In this document: piece by piece, positions 1 through 7,681 of the stretch
Numbering within the stretch: position 1 is the first letter of the stretch
How the letters are laid out: each line of letters begins with the position of its first letter
Position numbers and translations under genes: made by a program
Source of the DNA: Rhizobium sp. Q54
GTDB taxonomy: Bacteria > Pseudomonadota > Alphaproteobacteria > CADEGL01
Direction of reading: 5' to 3'
Length of the DNA stretch: 44,189 nucleotides
Assembly: GCA_945860095.1 (NCBI GenBank)
Contig: CAMAPP010000007.1
Location: forward strand, 1-44,189
Notes under the pieces: generated by a model
The model's database searches: none
What the model saw: the letters and a program-made list of their open reading frames with translations, nothing else
Told to the model about the DNA's origin: nothing

Positions 1-20
1 GGGGGGGGGGGGGGGGGGGT
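1..20. other. Poly-G run at window edge
   Basis: Twenty consecutive G residues open the window and give way abruptly to ordinary sequence. Runs like this are typical of no-signal calls in two-colour sequencing chemistry carried into a contig end. No biological role is claimed. Confidence 0.6.
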
Positions 21-157
21 GAGCCGGACGGGTCATGCGATCGTGCAGCCCACCTATCGGCGACCGATCGCAGCCGCCGCGTCAGCCTGGAAAACCTTCT
101 GTTGGTGTCCATGTGCCGGACCAATGGCGGCCGGTCCGGCGAGTGGTTCATGACCCG

Positions 158-194
158 CCCGCCGCTTATCATCACCCCCGCCGCTTATCATCAC
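158..194. repeat. Tandem repeat, 2 x 18 bp (period 19)
   Basis: The unit cccgccgcttatcatcac occurs twice with one C between copies. It lies in the 295-base stretch between the contig edge and the enoyl-CoA hydratase gene, in which I see no gene. It belongs to the set of short border repeats seen throughout the window. Confidence 0.85.
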
Positions 195-315
195 GGGGAA
201 CAGATCGACGGCATGGTCGCGCGTCTTGCGCGCACGCTGTCGATCCATGTCTGCAAAACGAAGGTCGCGGGCACGGCCGCATGACGCCCGCGCATGGGCA
301 AACCGGGAGGCGAAC

Positions 316-1122
316 GTGAATTACGCCGATTACGAATTTCTCAAATTCGATCGCAAGCCGAACGGTGTGCTGCTCGTCACCATCAACCGCCCGGAAAAGA
401 TGAACGCCGCGACGACGCGCATGCACACCGAATTTTCGGAAATCTGGAAGACGGTGAAAGCCGATACCGAAACGCGCATCGTCGTCGTCACCGGCGCGGG
501 CCGCGCATTCTCGGCGGGGGGCGATCTCAACGAGGAAATCGCCAAGCTCGGCGACGCCGAGAAGATCATTGCGATGGGCGAGGACGCGCGCGCCATCGTC
601 TGGAACATGATCGATCTCGATAAGCCGATCATCTCGGCGATCAATGGTCCCGCGGCCGGCGCGGGCCTCGCGGTCGCGCTGACGGCGGATATTTCGATCA
701 TCGCCGAGGACGCGAAGATCACCGACGCCCATACCAAGATCGGCGTCGCTTCGGGCGATCATGCGATCATGCTGTGGCCGCTCTATTGCGGCATGCCCAA
801 GGCCAAGCTGTACCTCTTGACCGCCGACGTGCTCGACGGCCGCGAGGCCGAGCGCATCGGCCTCGTCTCCATGTGCGTCGCGCGCGAGAAGCTCATGGAC
901 ACGGCACTGGCCCTTGCCGATCGCCTGGCGCTCATGCCCCAGCGTGCCTTGCGTTGGACCAAGCGCAGCCTCAATCACTGGCTCCGCCAAGCGGGGCCGG
1001 CCTTCGATTTGTCGGTCGCGTATGAAGGCCTCAATTTTTTCGAGGCGGACGCGCGCGAGGGGCTTTCCGCTTTCCTCGAAAAGCGCCCGCCCGATTTCCC
1101 CTCGGCGCCCAAAAAGCCCTGA
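316..1122 (+). CDS. Enoyl-CoA hydratase/isomerase family protein
   Basis: A 268-residue crotonase-fold protein of the usual family length. Such enzymes hydrate or isomerise acyl-CoA thioesters in the cytoplasm, in fatty-acid or amino-acid breakdown. The N-terminus (ADYEFLKFDRKPNGVLLVTI, then NRPEKMNA) is the standard first strand and loop. GRAFSAGGDL near residues 63-72 and NGPAAGAGL near 110-118 form the two oxyanion-hole segments that bind the CoA thioester. A GTG start at 316 is chosen because gggagg lies at 305-310 with good spacing; an in-frame upstream extension has no such site and reads like non-coding sequence. The two glutamates of classical hydratases are not obvious at the usual places (LWPLYCG follows GDHAIM), so isomerase, hydrolase or other crotonase chemistry is possible. 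A scrap of an acyl-CoA synthetase follows, hinting at a former acyl-CoA operon. Confidence 0.9.
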   Translation: MNYADYEFLKFDRKPNGVLLVTINRPEKMNAATTRMHTEFSEIWKTVKADTETRIVVVTGAGRAFSAGGDLNEEIAKLGDAEKIIAMGEDARAIVWNMIDLDKPIISAINGPAAGAGLAVALTADISIIAEDAKITDAHTKIGVASGDHAIMLWPLYCGMPKAKLYLLTADVLDGREAERIGLVSMCVAREKLMDTALALADRLALMPQRALRWTKRSLNHWLRQAGPAFDLSVAYEGLNFFEADAREGLSAFLEKRPPDFPSAPKKP

Positions 1123-1171
1123 TGCACCTGCCGCACTTCCCGTTTCGGACGGCCGCGCGCGCCGCGCCTCC

Positions 1172-1243
1172 GACAAGAAGCCAAAGAGCACCGAGTTCCT
1201 GGACGAGTTGCCGAAGAACACCGCGGGCAAGGTCATAGGGCGC
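1172..1243 (+). pseudogene. Remnant of an ANL-family acyl-CoA synthetase C-terminus
   Basis: Reading + from 1172 gives DKKPKSTEFLDELPKNTAGKVIGR when split as DKKPKSTEFL and DELPKNTAGKVIGR. The second half is the A10 motif (LPKxxxGK, catalytic lysine) that ends AMP-forming acyl-CoA synthetases. There is no upstream synthetase body and no nearby stop in frame, so only the last two dozen codons remain, in the spacer between two other genes. The match is by eye to the family motif. Acyl-CoA synthetase genes commonly neighbour enoyl-CoA hydratases, which fits the position. Confidence 0.55.
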
Positions 1244-1303
1244 ACGCCGCGCGCGCCCCTATTGGTCGGCCGGCGGGCAAAAAACTCTAGCGAGCGGGCG
1301 GAC

Positions 1304-1873
1304 CTAGAGTCGCGAACGGCGGCGCCCGGCATCGGGCAAAACGAGCGCTTCGGCCAGGGCGCGAAAATGGCCGAGCTTCGCGGTTTGCGCGCCGACGATC
1401 TTGGCGCCGTCATCCCAGCGGCGCAGGCGCATGGCCGCTTCACCGTGCGGCTCGGCCGCGAAAATCCTCGCCTCGGGCACACCCAGCGGTCCGCCCTGCA
1501 ATTGGAGGCTGTGCTTCGAGGCCGGCGACAGGGACTCGAAATATCCCGCCTCGGTCGCGCACAGATAGCGCTTGGCCTCGACGTGCAGGCGCACCGGGCG
1601 CGCGATATCGGGACCGAACCAATCGGCGAGAAACGCCGCGCCACAAGCCTCGTGACGCATATCGACGCCGCCGAGAGCGGCCTCCTCGTTCTCGTGCATC
1701 AGATGACCGATATCGTGGAACAGCGCGGCGATGACGAGCCCCGCAGGCGCCCCTTCCGCTTCCGCAAGGGTCGCCGCCTGCAAGGCATGTTCGACCTGGC
1801 TGACCGGTTCCTGCCCGTAGCGCTCACCGCCCTTGCGTTCGAGCAGAAAGAACAAATCGTCCAGCACGGCCAC
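1304..1873 (-). CDS. PhnZ/TmpB-like HD-domain oxygenase (phosphonate catabolism)
   Basis: A 189-residue protein of the HD-domain mixed-valent di-iron oxygenase family, in which PhnZ cleaves 2-amino-1-hydroxyethylphosphonate to glycine and phosphate and TmpB acts on the trimethylammonium analogue. The metal set is visible: H29, H53-D54 (in HDIGH), H74, H97 and an aspartate at 154 or 155. Y19 and E22 in YGQEPVSQVEHALQ match the substrate-gating pair of PhnZ as I recall it, and RLHVEAKRYLC with LSPASKHSLQLQGGP are family signatures. The GTG start at 1873 follows ggagg at 5-nt spacing. It is the only phosphonate-type gene here: no PhnY*-type or TmpA-type hydroxylase is adjacent, and the PhyH and TauD enzymes of the window are 9-32 kb away. 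It stands alone between convergent or divergent neighbours. Substrate is inferred. Confidence 0.85.
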   Translation of the reverse strand: MAVLDDLFFLLERKGGERYGQEPVSQVEHALQAATLAEAEGAPAGLVIAALFHDIGHLMHENEEAALGGVDMRHEACGAAFLADWFGPDIARPVRLHVEAKRYLCATEAGYFESLSPASKHSLQLQGGPLGVPEARIFAAEPHGEAAMRLRRWDDGAKIVGAQTAKLGHFRALAEALVLPDAGRRRSRL

Positions 1874-2027
1874 CCTATCCTCCCTTTGCGGCCCGCATGG
1901 TAAGGCGAAATTCTTGCGGCCGCATGACGTTTTGAGTTCGCCCGCCGATGGCTAGGCGCCGTCCCCGCCCCGGTGTCATAATCGCGATGACCGGTCGCAA
2001 GCGCCGGGCGGTGCTGGGAGTCGCGTC

Positions 2028-2846
2028 ATGACCGGGACCATTCTTCACGAGCAGGGACTCGTCCGGGTCCGGCGCTGCCGGCATGGCGTGTATGCGTATT
2101 TGACCACCGATTATTACATCGGCCGCTCGCTCGACCTGTACGGCGAATATTCGGAAGGCGAGGTGGATTTCTTCCGTCACGCCATCCGCCCGGGCCAGAC
2201 GGTTCTAGATATCGGCGCCAATATCGGCGCGCACACCATCCCGCTCGCCCGCCTAGCCGGCGAGTCCGGCTCGGTGCTGGCCTTCGAGCCCCAGCGCCGC
2301 CTGTTCCAGCTCCTGTGCGCCAATGTCGCGCTGAACGCGCTCGGCAATGTCCACGCTTATCCCAGCGCCGTCGGTTACGGCGAAGCCGAGATCGCGATGC
2401 CGCGGATAGATTACGCGCGCCCCAATAATTTCGGCGGCCTGGGGCCGTCCATGGCGGTCGATGGGCGGTCCGATCCGGTCGCGCAGATTTCCGTCGATTC
2501 CCTTGCGCTCCAGGCCTGCCATTTCATGAAGGTCGATGTCGAGGGCATGGAGAACGAAGTGGTCGCCGGCGCGACCGACACCATCGCCCGCCTTCGGTCG
2601 GTGCTTTATCTCGAATGCAATCGCGGCCCGCGCGCGGCCGAGCTGATTGCCCGGGTCTTGGAACTGGATTACCGCCTTTATTGGCACTGTCCGAATCTGT
2701 TTTCCCCAGACAATTTTTTCGCGACGAAGGAAAACGTCTTCGGCCCGGTCAAATCGCCCAATATCATTTGCGTGCCGAAGGAAAGGCCGCAAAACGTGCC
2801 GAATTTGATCGAGATTCGGCACCCCGACGACCCCCGGCCCTTCTGA
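2028..2846 (+). CDS. FkbM family SAM-dependent methyltransferase
   Basis: A 272-residue class I methyltransferase. VLDIGANIGAHT (about 59-70) is the SAM-binding glycine loop, VLAFEPQ (about 84-90) carries the acidic residue that binds the ribose, and FMKVDVEGME (about 165-174) is the FkbM-type catalytic or post-II motif. FkbM proteins O-methylate sugars, polyketides or surface glycans; the substrate here cannot be read from sequence. The ATG follows a gggag site. It converges on the transglycosylase gene and has no obvious operon partner. Confidence 0.88.
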   Translation: MTGTILHEQGLVRVRRCRHGVYAYLTTDYYIGRSLDLYGEYSEGEVDFFRHAIRPGQTVLDIGANIGAHTIPLARLAGESGSVLAFEPQRRLFQLLCANVALNALGNVHAYPSAVGYGEAEIAMPRIDYARPNNFGGLGPSMAVDGRSDPVAQISVDSLALQACHFMKVDVEGMENEVVAGATDTIARLRSVLYLECNRGPRAAELIARVLELDYRLYWHCPNLFSPDNFFATKENVFGPVKSPNIICVPKERPQNVPNLIEIRHPDDPRPF

Positions 2847-2852
2847 CGCACG

Positions 2853-2870
2853 GCCGCGCGCAAGCGCGGC
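2853..2870. terminator. GC hairpin between convergent genes
   Basis: A perfect 7-bp stem GCCGCGC/GCGCGGC is closed by a GCAA tetraloop in the 32-base gap between the convergent methyltransferase and transglycosylase stops. There is no T tract on either strand, so termination is only inferred from position and stability. Confidence 0.35.
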
Positions 2871-2878
2871 GGCGTTCA

Positions 2879-3673
2879 CTAGAGAATCGATTTCTTGTTT
2901 TCGACTTCGCTCAAGGTCAGCAACAACATTTCCGCCGAGGCGGCGAATTTCGGCCTGCCGAGCGCGGGATCGCCGAGCCACATCACCTCGGGCACGGCGT
3001 TGCGCGGACGCGCGCCCTCGGACGCAAAGATCGGACCCTTCACGGACACGGTCCGGGTCTGCTTGGCGGCATCGTCGAGCTTGTTGGCGAGGAATGTCCG
3101 CACCTCGCCGAGCGAGCGCGCCCGGCCTTGATCGTAAAACACGGTGCGGTTCGCCTGCGCCGCATCGGGGAACAGTTCGGCGGCGCCGCGGCCAGGATCG
3201 GCGCGCAGGTTCTTGAGGAATTTTTCGGCACCGTTCGCGCCGAGAAAATGGGCAAGATACAGATCGGTGTCGCCCACCCGTCCGCCGACGCTTTGTTCGA
3301 GATGGGTCTTGTTGTCGCGGGCGTGTTCGGCGGCCAGAAGCGCCGACATCGCCGGGTCGCGGCGCAACGCGAGAATCGCCTGCTCGGTCTTGGGATCGAC
3401 CGCGCCCTTCTCGAGCGCGCGAGCGTATTCGCCGAGGCCGTGCTTGGCGCCGTGGTCGCGGACGACGTTAAGCCAAGTGCCCTTGAGGAATTGGTACAGC
3501 CCCTCGGCGCTGCTCGACCCCGCCTTGGCATCGGGCCGATAGCCGCTTTCCACGGCAGCTTGTGCCATCAGGTAGGAAAAATTTACCCCCGAGCGCGAGG
3601 ACGCGTTCTGGACGGCGCGCGTCACATCGCCGCGAACATTACGAAAAGCATCGGCTACGGTTTGAGCGGTCAC
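2879..3673 (-). CDS. Lytic transglycosylase-like (lysozyme-fold) protein
   Basis: A 264-residue protein with an SLT/lysozyme-like domain in its first half. SYLMAQAAVESGY holds the presumed catalytic glutamate, followed by AEGLYQFLKGTWL, the conserved second block. The rest (LGANGAEKFLKNL, LFPDAAQANRTVFY) matches alphaproteobacterial transglycosylase-type proteins that cleave the MurNAc-GlcNAc bond of peptidoglycan. No signal peptide is evident with the GTG start at 3673, chosen because agggtacca precedes it; an upstream ATG at 3730 adds 19 residues that do not look like a leader. Lack of a leader is odd for a wall enzyme and could mean export by a flagellar-type or other route. The C-terminal 60 residues are not recognised. 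Confidence 0.8.
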   Translation of the reverse strand: MTAQTVADAFRNVRGDVTRAVQNASSRSGVNFSYLMAQAAVESGYRPDAKAGSSSAEGLYQFLKGTWLNVVRDHGAKHGLGEYARALEKGAVDPKTEQAILALRRDPAMSALLAAEHARDNKTHLEQSVGGRVGDTDLYLAHFLGANGAEKFLKNLRADPGRGAAELFPDAAQANRTVFYDQGRARSLGEVRTFLANKLDDAAKQTRTVSVKGPIFASEGARPRNAVPEVMWLGDPALGRPKFAASAEMLLLTLSEVENKKSIL

Positions 3674-3802
3674 TGGTACCCTGCATTGGTCCGCGGTTTC
3701 ACGCCATGAGGTTCGCAAGCGCCGTGCCACCGCGCCCGAGCCGCTTGAGCGGCCGTCAACCTCCTGTTAATGAGGAGCCGCCGCCACCTTGAGGACCGCG
3801 AA

Positions 3803-4147
3803 ATGCCGCCGAAATCGAACCCGCTCCGCCTCAATCCCCTGCAACTGAAGACCCTTGTGCTGCTTCAGGAAATCGCCCGCCATCCAGGCTTCGCCAGCCC
3901 CGCGGCGGAAGGCGGCGACATCGTCATTCGCTCCCTGCCGCACGCCCATGGCGACCATTTTCACATCGGCGATGCGGTTGTCTCGGGCAAGGACGCCACG
4001 GGGCTGCACAACCGTGCGGTCTGGCTGGCGCTCGCCCGCAAGGGCCTGGTGCGCGAGGGCCAGGAGGGCGGGCTGGGACTGACGGCCGAAGGCCAGGGTT
4101 ACGACACGGGCATCGCCGACCAAGTTCTCCATCGCGCCGACCACTAG
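3803..4147 (+). CDS. Small winged-helix-like hypothetical protein
   Basis: A 114-residue basic protein with no family I can name. The N-terminal segment (LNPLQLKTLVLLQEIARHP) looks like one helix, a His-rich stretch HAHGDHFHIGD follows, and the C-terminal part (NRAVWLALARKGLV ... LTAEGQGY) has the look of a winged helix with recognition helix and wing. Start at 3803 is chosen because gagga precedes it; an ATG at 3770 has no site. A reading frame of the same size exists on the opposite strand, but only the + frame has a good ribosome-binding site and plausible protein-like composition. DNA binding or metal binding is a guess from the pattern. Confidence 0.65.
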   Translation: MPPKSNPLRLNPLQLKTLVLLQEIARHPGFASPAAEGGDIVIRSLPHAHGDHFHIGDAVVSGKDATGLHNRAVWLALARKGLVREGQEGGLGLTAEGQGYDTGIADQVLHRADH

Positions 4148-4175
4148 AGCCGACCGCCAGGCGCGCGCCGGGGCG

Positions 4176-6689
4176 TTATCCGCCGGTCGCGGTTTTCTCG
4201 GTCGATGCGTCCGGCAAGCGGCGCGCCTCGGCGGTACGGCGGATCGCCTCTTCGATATCGGGATGCGCGCGCATCAAGCGCTGCATGTCGCGCGCGGCCA
4301 AGACGAGCAATTGGGTGAAGCCCAGGGCGTACACGTCCGCGCGGCGCGGCCGGCCGTCGAGCAAGGCCATCTCGCCAAAGAACCCGCCCTCGCCGAGCCG
4401 CACATCCCCCTGGGGCAGGCGGACATCGACCGCCCCGCCCGCGATGAAGAACATGGCGTCGCCCGGCGCGTCCCTCTCGATGATCCGTTCGCCCGGCATC
4501 GCCAGGCGCGGGCGCAAGAGGCGCGCGATCTCGCCCATGCGCTCGACCGACAGGCCCGCGAACATGGGCACGCGGCGCATCATCTCGGCCAATTTCATTC
4601 CAAGGTGAAGCGGCGGGCGCCGGTCGTGCGCCGCCTGGCGCGCCTCGATGCCGCGCATCAGATCCCGATAGACCTCCGGGCTGATAAAGGCCTGCTCGAA
4701 TTTGTCGCGATAATCGGCTTCCTCGAGCCGGAGCGCGCCGCGCGCCACGTACTGCACGCGCAACTCGGCGGCATAGCGCGGATATTGCAGCTCGATGGCC
4801 GCCAGGGCCGCCACAACCTCCGCGCGCCGCGTCTCGATGATCTCCTGTATGCGGTCGCCGGCCGCTGCGCCGAGCAATGCGCGCAACGGACCGCGATTGG
4901 CCGCCCCGAGTTCGCGCAGCACGAGTTGGACGAGCAGCAAGGTTTCAAAGCGATCGGCGATCTCGCGCCCGAGAGGTGGCGACCAGCCGAAGCGCCGGAA
5001 CAGCCAATGCGCCGCATGAATGGCGCGGTTGAACTCGATCATGGCCCGCGCCTCGCGCGCGTAGCCCTCGGCCCCGCCGGTCTTTGCGCGGTCGAGCAGG
5101 CCGTCCGCGGCGCTCGAAAGTCGGGCGAGCAGGCGCGGCGATGCGGCGCGGCCGACCGAACGGTCGAGATAATGGCCCTTCTCTCGGGCGGCAAGGGCCA
5201 GGAGGCCGACCTGCACGCGCTCGTCGCGGCTGAGAGGGTCTTCGTCTTCGCCGCCGCCGCCGGCGCTCGCAAAAGCCTCGCCATCGGTCACGGAAGCCGC
5301 GCTCGAAATCTTGTCGTACAAAGCCGGGTCGAGGCCGCTGTCCGCCGCAAAGGCGCGAATTTCGTCGCCAAGGCTGGCCTGCGACAGCGCCATTACCCGG
5401 TCGCGCAGCGCGCGCTCGATGCGGTCCAGCCGGTTGAGTCCGAGCAGACGAAGAAGCGGTCGCAAGGTCGGCGCGCCGACGAACAGCGTGAACAATACAA
5501 ACCCGGTCGCCAAAACGCCGACGAAGTGCCGCACCTCGCCCGAAATGGCGCCGTCGTTCGCAACCGCCAGCGCCAGCGTCAACGTGACGGCGCCGCGCAG
5601 CCCGCCCCAGAGCACGACCGCCTTGTACCGCCCGTCGACCGGTTGCATGAGGCCCAGCGCGCGCAGGCCCGGCAACAGGCCGAACAACACCGCGGCGCGC
5701 GCGGCCAATGCGCTCGGGATCAGAACCGCGAGCAGCGCCATGTCGTTCCATGTCACGCTCGAGAGCAGCCGCCCCGCGAGCAGGGCCGCGAGCACGAAAA
5801 TCAGCGAATTGCACCAGAACTCGAGATGGTGCCAAACCTCGATCAGCGTCTTCCAGCCGCCGGAGCCCATGATGACCCGACCATGGGCGGCGACCACCAG
5901 CGAAGACACGGCGACGGCGACGATGCCGGAGACGCCGAGATAATGTTCGCCGATCACGAACGACAGATAGGCGAGCACGATGGTCGCCGTGATCTGGGCC
6001 ACGACCTCGTCGCCGAGGCGGCCGAGAACCCAGCACACCGCGCGGCCGAGCCCGTAGCCGAGCGCGACCCCACCCGCGAAATTGCCGAGGAAATCGAGAA
6101 TTCCGCTGCCGACCCCGGCGGACTTCACGCCCAGCAGCACGTCGAGGAAGATGACGAACATGGCGATCGCCGCCGCGTCGTTGAACAGGCTCTCGCCCTG
6201 CACAAGAATGGTCAAACGGCGCGGCGCGCCGAGATCGCGGAAGACCGCGATGACCGCCGCCGGATCGGTCGTCGCCACGATGGCGCCGAGCAAATAGCAC
6301 GCAACGACCGGCAAGTCGGTCGCCTGCGACAACGCCAGCCCGACCACCCCCGTGCACACGACGACCGCGACCACCGCGAGCATCGATACGGCCGCGAATT
6401 CGTCGAACAACCCTCGCACGTCGATATTGACGCCGACGGTGAACAAGAGCGCGGGCAGGAACAGATAGAGCAGCGCCTCGGCCTCGAGATGAAACTCCCC
6501 GAGACCGCCGAGCATGCCGGCCTCGCCCGTGCCGGGAGCGACGCCCACGGTCAGCAAGCCCACCCCCATGCCAAGGGCCGCGAGCAGAACCGCGTGCGGC
6601 ATGCGCAAGCGCTCCGCCAAGGGCACCAGCAGGCTAGCGATGCCAAGCAGCAAGGCCACGGCGAAAACACCGAGGATGATGTCTTCCAT
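4176..6689 (-). CDS. CPA1-type Na+/H+ antiporter with C-terminal cyclic-nucleotide-binding domain
   Basis: An 837-residue inner-membrane protein. Roughly residues 1-415 form the multi-helix NhaP/CPA1 exchanger: ATTDPAAVIAVF is the unwound-helix motif and GESLFNDAAAIA carries the Asn-Asp pair of electroneutral CPA1 exchangers. A soluble helical region (about 420-690) connects to a cNMP-binding domain (about 700-810) with IERDAPGDAMFFI and the phosphate-binding cassette FGEMALLDGRPRRADV, in which the Gly-Glu and the Arg that bind cAMP phosphate are present. The arrangement resembles eukaryotic sperm-type NHEs without their voltage sensor, so exchange is probably gated by cAMP or another nucleotide. 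It lies 6 nt downstream of the HpnK-like gene, so the two are likely co-transcribed. Confidence 0.92.
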   Translation of the reverse strand: MEDIILGVFAVALLLGIASLLVPLAERLRMPHAVLLAALGMGVGLLTVGVAPGTGEAGMLGGLGEFHLEAEALLYLFLPALLFTVGVNIDVRGLFDEFAAVSMLAVVAVVVCTGVVGLALSQATDLPVVACYLLGAIVATTDPAAVIAVFRDLGAPRRLTILVQGESLFNDAAAIAMFVIFLDVLLGVKSAGVGSGILDFLGNFAGGVALGYGLGRAVCWVLGRLGDEVVAQITATIVLAYLSFVIGEHYLGVSGIVAVAVSSLVVAAHGRVIMGSGGWKTLIEVWHHLEFWCNSLIFVLAALLAGRLLSSVTWNDMALLAVLIPSALAARAAVLFGLLPGLRALGLMQPVDGRYKAVVLWGGLRGAVTLTLALAVANDGAISGEVRHFVGVLATGFVLFTLFVGAPTLRPLLRLLGLNRLDRIERALRDRVMALSQASLGDEIRAFAADSGLDPALYDKISSAASVTDGEAFASAGGGGEDEDPLSRDERVQVGLLALAAREKGHYLDRSVGRAASPRLLARLSSAADGLLDRAKTGGAEGYAREARAMIEFNRAIHAAHWLFRRFGWSPPLGREIADRFETLLLVQLVLRELGAANRGPLRALLGAAAGDRIQEIIETRRAEVVAALAAIELQYPRYAAELRVQYVARGALRLEEADYRDKFEQAFISPEVYRDLMRGIEARQAAHDRRPPLHLGMKLAEMMRRVPMFAGLSVERMGEIARLLRPRLAMPGERIIERDAPGDAMFFIAGGAVDVRLPQGDVRLGEGGFFGEMALLDGRPRRADVYALGFTQLLVLAARDMQRLMRAHPDIEEAIRRTAEARRLPDASTEKTATGG

Positions 6690-6695
6690 CGCGCC

Positions 6696-7559
6696 TCAGC
6701 AGTCCCGGAAACGCGCGAGGCGCACCCCGGCGGCGGCGAGATCGGCCGCGAATCGCGGCGACGCGAAATAGGAAAATTCGCCCTCGCGCGCCCCGGTCAC
6801 CGGATCGGCGGCGATCAGCGCCTCATCCACGCGCCCCGGATGACAAGCGACGATCATGGCGCGCGCGGGCCGGGCAAGAAAGCGCGGGAACAGCCGGGCG
6901 TAATCTTCGCTGGGCGAGAAATCGCGCACGCCGCGGAAGCTCGAGCCGCCCGGAATGCCCGCCCGCCTGCCCTCGCGCGCGAGACTCCGGCCCATGAGCG
7001 CGATCGCGGCGGATCGTGCGACCGCGATACCTCGGCCAAGCACCGCCCACAGGGGTTCGGTCGCATAACGTAGATACGCGCCGTGCGCGCGCGCGCGCGC
7101 GAGCACCGCGCCCCGCACCACGGGCAGTTGATGGACGTGTTGATGGCCGTCGATGAAATCGGGCGGCCGTCCGATCGCGGCGGCGAAGGCGGCGATTTGA
7201 CGGTCGAGCTCGGCGCCGATTTCCCCTTGGTCCAGCGCCCGCGAATAGGCGAGCCGGGTCAGGACGCCCAAACTCGGAAAAATCCCGCCGGGCGCGAGAT
7301 GCGCCATTGGCCCGAGCGGCGCCATGCCGGTGAGGGTGAAATGGAGACCAAGATCGGCGCGTTCGCCCAAGGCCGCGAGCGCCGGCGCCTCGGCGGCCCA
7401 AAACCGCGACGCCGCCATGCACCCGGTCGCGCTCAGCCGCCCCGCTTCGATGAGTTGGCGGATGGCCGAGGACACCCCCGGGGCAAGGCCGTAATCGTCA
7501 GCGCACAACACGATGGGAACCGGGGCCGGCGCCTGCGAATCTGCCTGGGCTTTCGCCAC
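6696..7559 (-). CDS. ChbG/HpnK family carbohydrate deacetylase
   Basis: A 287-residue YdjC-fold metal-dependent deacetylase. LCADDYGL (D21/D22), DGHQHVHQLP and ACHPG hold the expected metal and catalytic Asp/His residues. Family members remove N-acetyl groups from chitooligosaccharides (ChbG) or from a hopanoid sugar headgroup (HpnK). The head-to-head membrane glycosyltransferase suggests a glycolipid pathway, as in hopanoid clusters where a glycosyltransferase and HpnK work in sequence; no squalene-hopene cyclase is in the window, so this stays an inference. The start is GTG at 7559 after gtgagg. A 13-bp tandem repeat and a TTATAT box lie just upstream. Confidence 0.88.
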   Translation of the reverse strand: MAKAQADSQAPAPVPIVLCADDYGLAPGVSSAIRQLIEAGRLSATGCMAASRFWAAEAPALAALGERADLGLHFTLTGMAPLGPMAHLAPGGIFPSLGVLTRLAYSRALDQGEIGAELDRQIAAFAAAIGRPPDFIDGHQHVHQLPVVRGAVLARARAHGAYLRYATEPLWAVLGRGIAVARSAAIALMGRSLAREGRRAGIPGGSSFRGVRDFSPSEDYARLFPRFLARPARAMIVACHPGRVDEALIAADPVTGAREGEFSYFASPRFAADLAAAGVRLARFRDC

Positions 7560-7573
7560 GCGCCGAACCTCAC

Positions 7574-7579
7574 ATATAA
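7574..7579 (-). promoter_or_regulatory. Candidate -10 box for the HpnK-antiporter operon
   Basis: Minus-strand TTATAT lies 15 bases before the GTG of the deacetylase gene. It sits at the edge of a 13-bp tandem repeat whose units end in the similar CTACCA and TTACCA, so duplication has copied the region around the box. No convincing -35 is visible. Confidence 0.3.
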
Positions 7580-7610
7580 CGTCGTCTGGTAGCGTCGTCT
7601 GGTAACGTCG
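7580..7610. repeat. Tandem repeat, 13-bp unit, 2.4 copies
   Basis: Unit cgtcgtctggta(g/a) occurs twice plus a partial third copy, in the divergent spacer between the deacetylase and the glycosyltransferase. It overlaps the likely promoter zone of the leftward operon. Confidence 0.85.
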
Positions 7611-7681
7611 CCCGAATATCCGGCCGGGACCGCCGTCGTGGGTCCGACCGAGACCTATAACCCTTTCCAGGAGCTTCTGCC

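Noticed and set aside
1-20. Poly-G tract as a G-quadruplex or telomere-like end
   Set aside because: It is at the very first bases of the window and perfectly homopolymeric, which is best explained by a sequencing or assembly artefact.
3767-4144. Minus-strand frame opposite the small winged-helix-like protein
   Set aside because: No ribosome-binding site and no recognisable motif; the + frame has gagga before its ATG and sits alone as expected.
4263-7073. 936-codon + strand frame opposite the antiporter and deacetylase
   Set aside because: Composition is Arg/His/Gln-rich and lacks any motif, while the minus strand encodes two well-defined families; it is a GC-rich antisense shadow.
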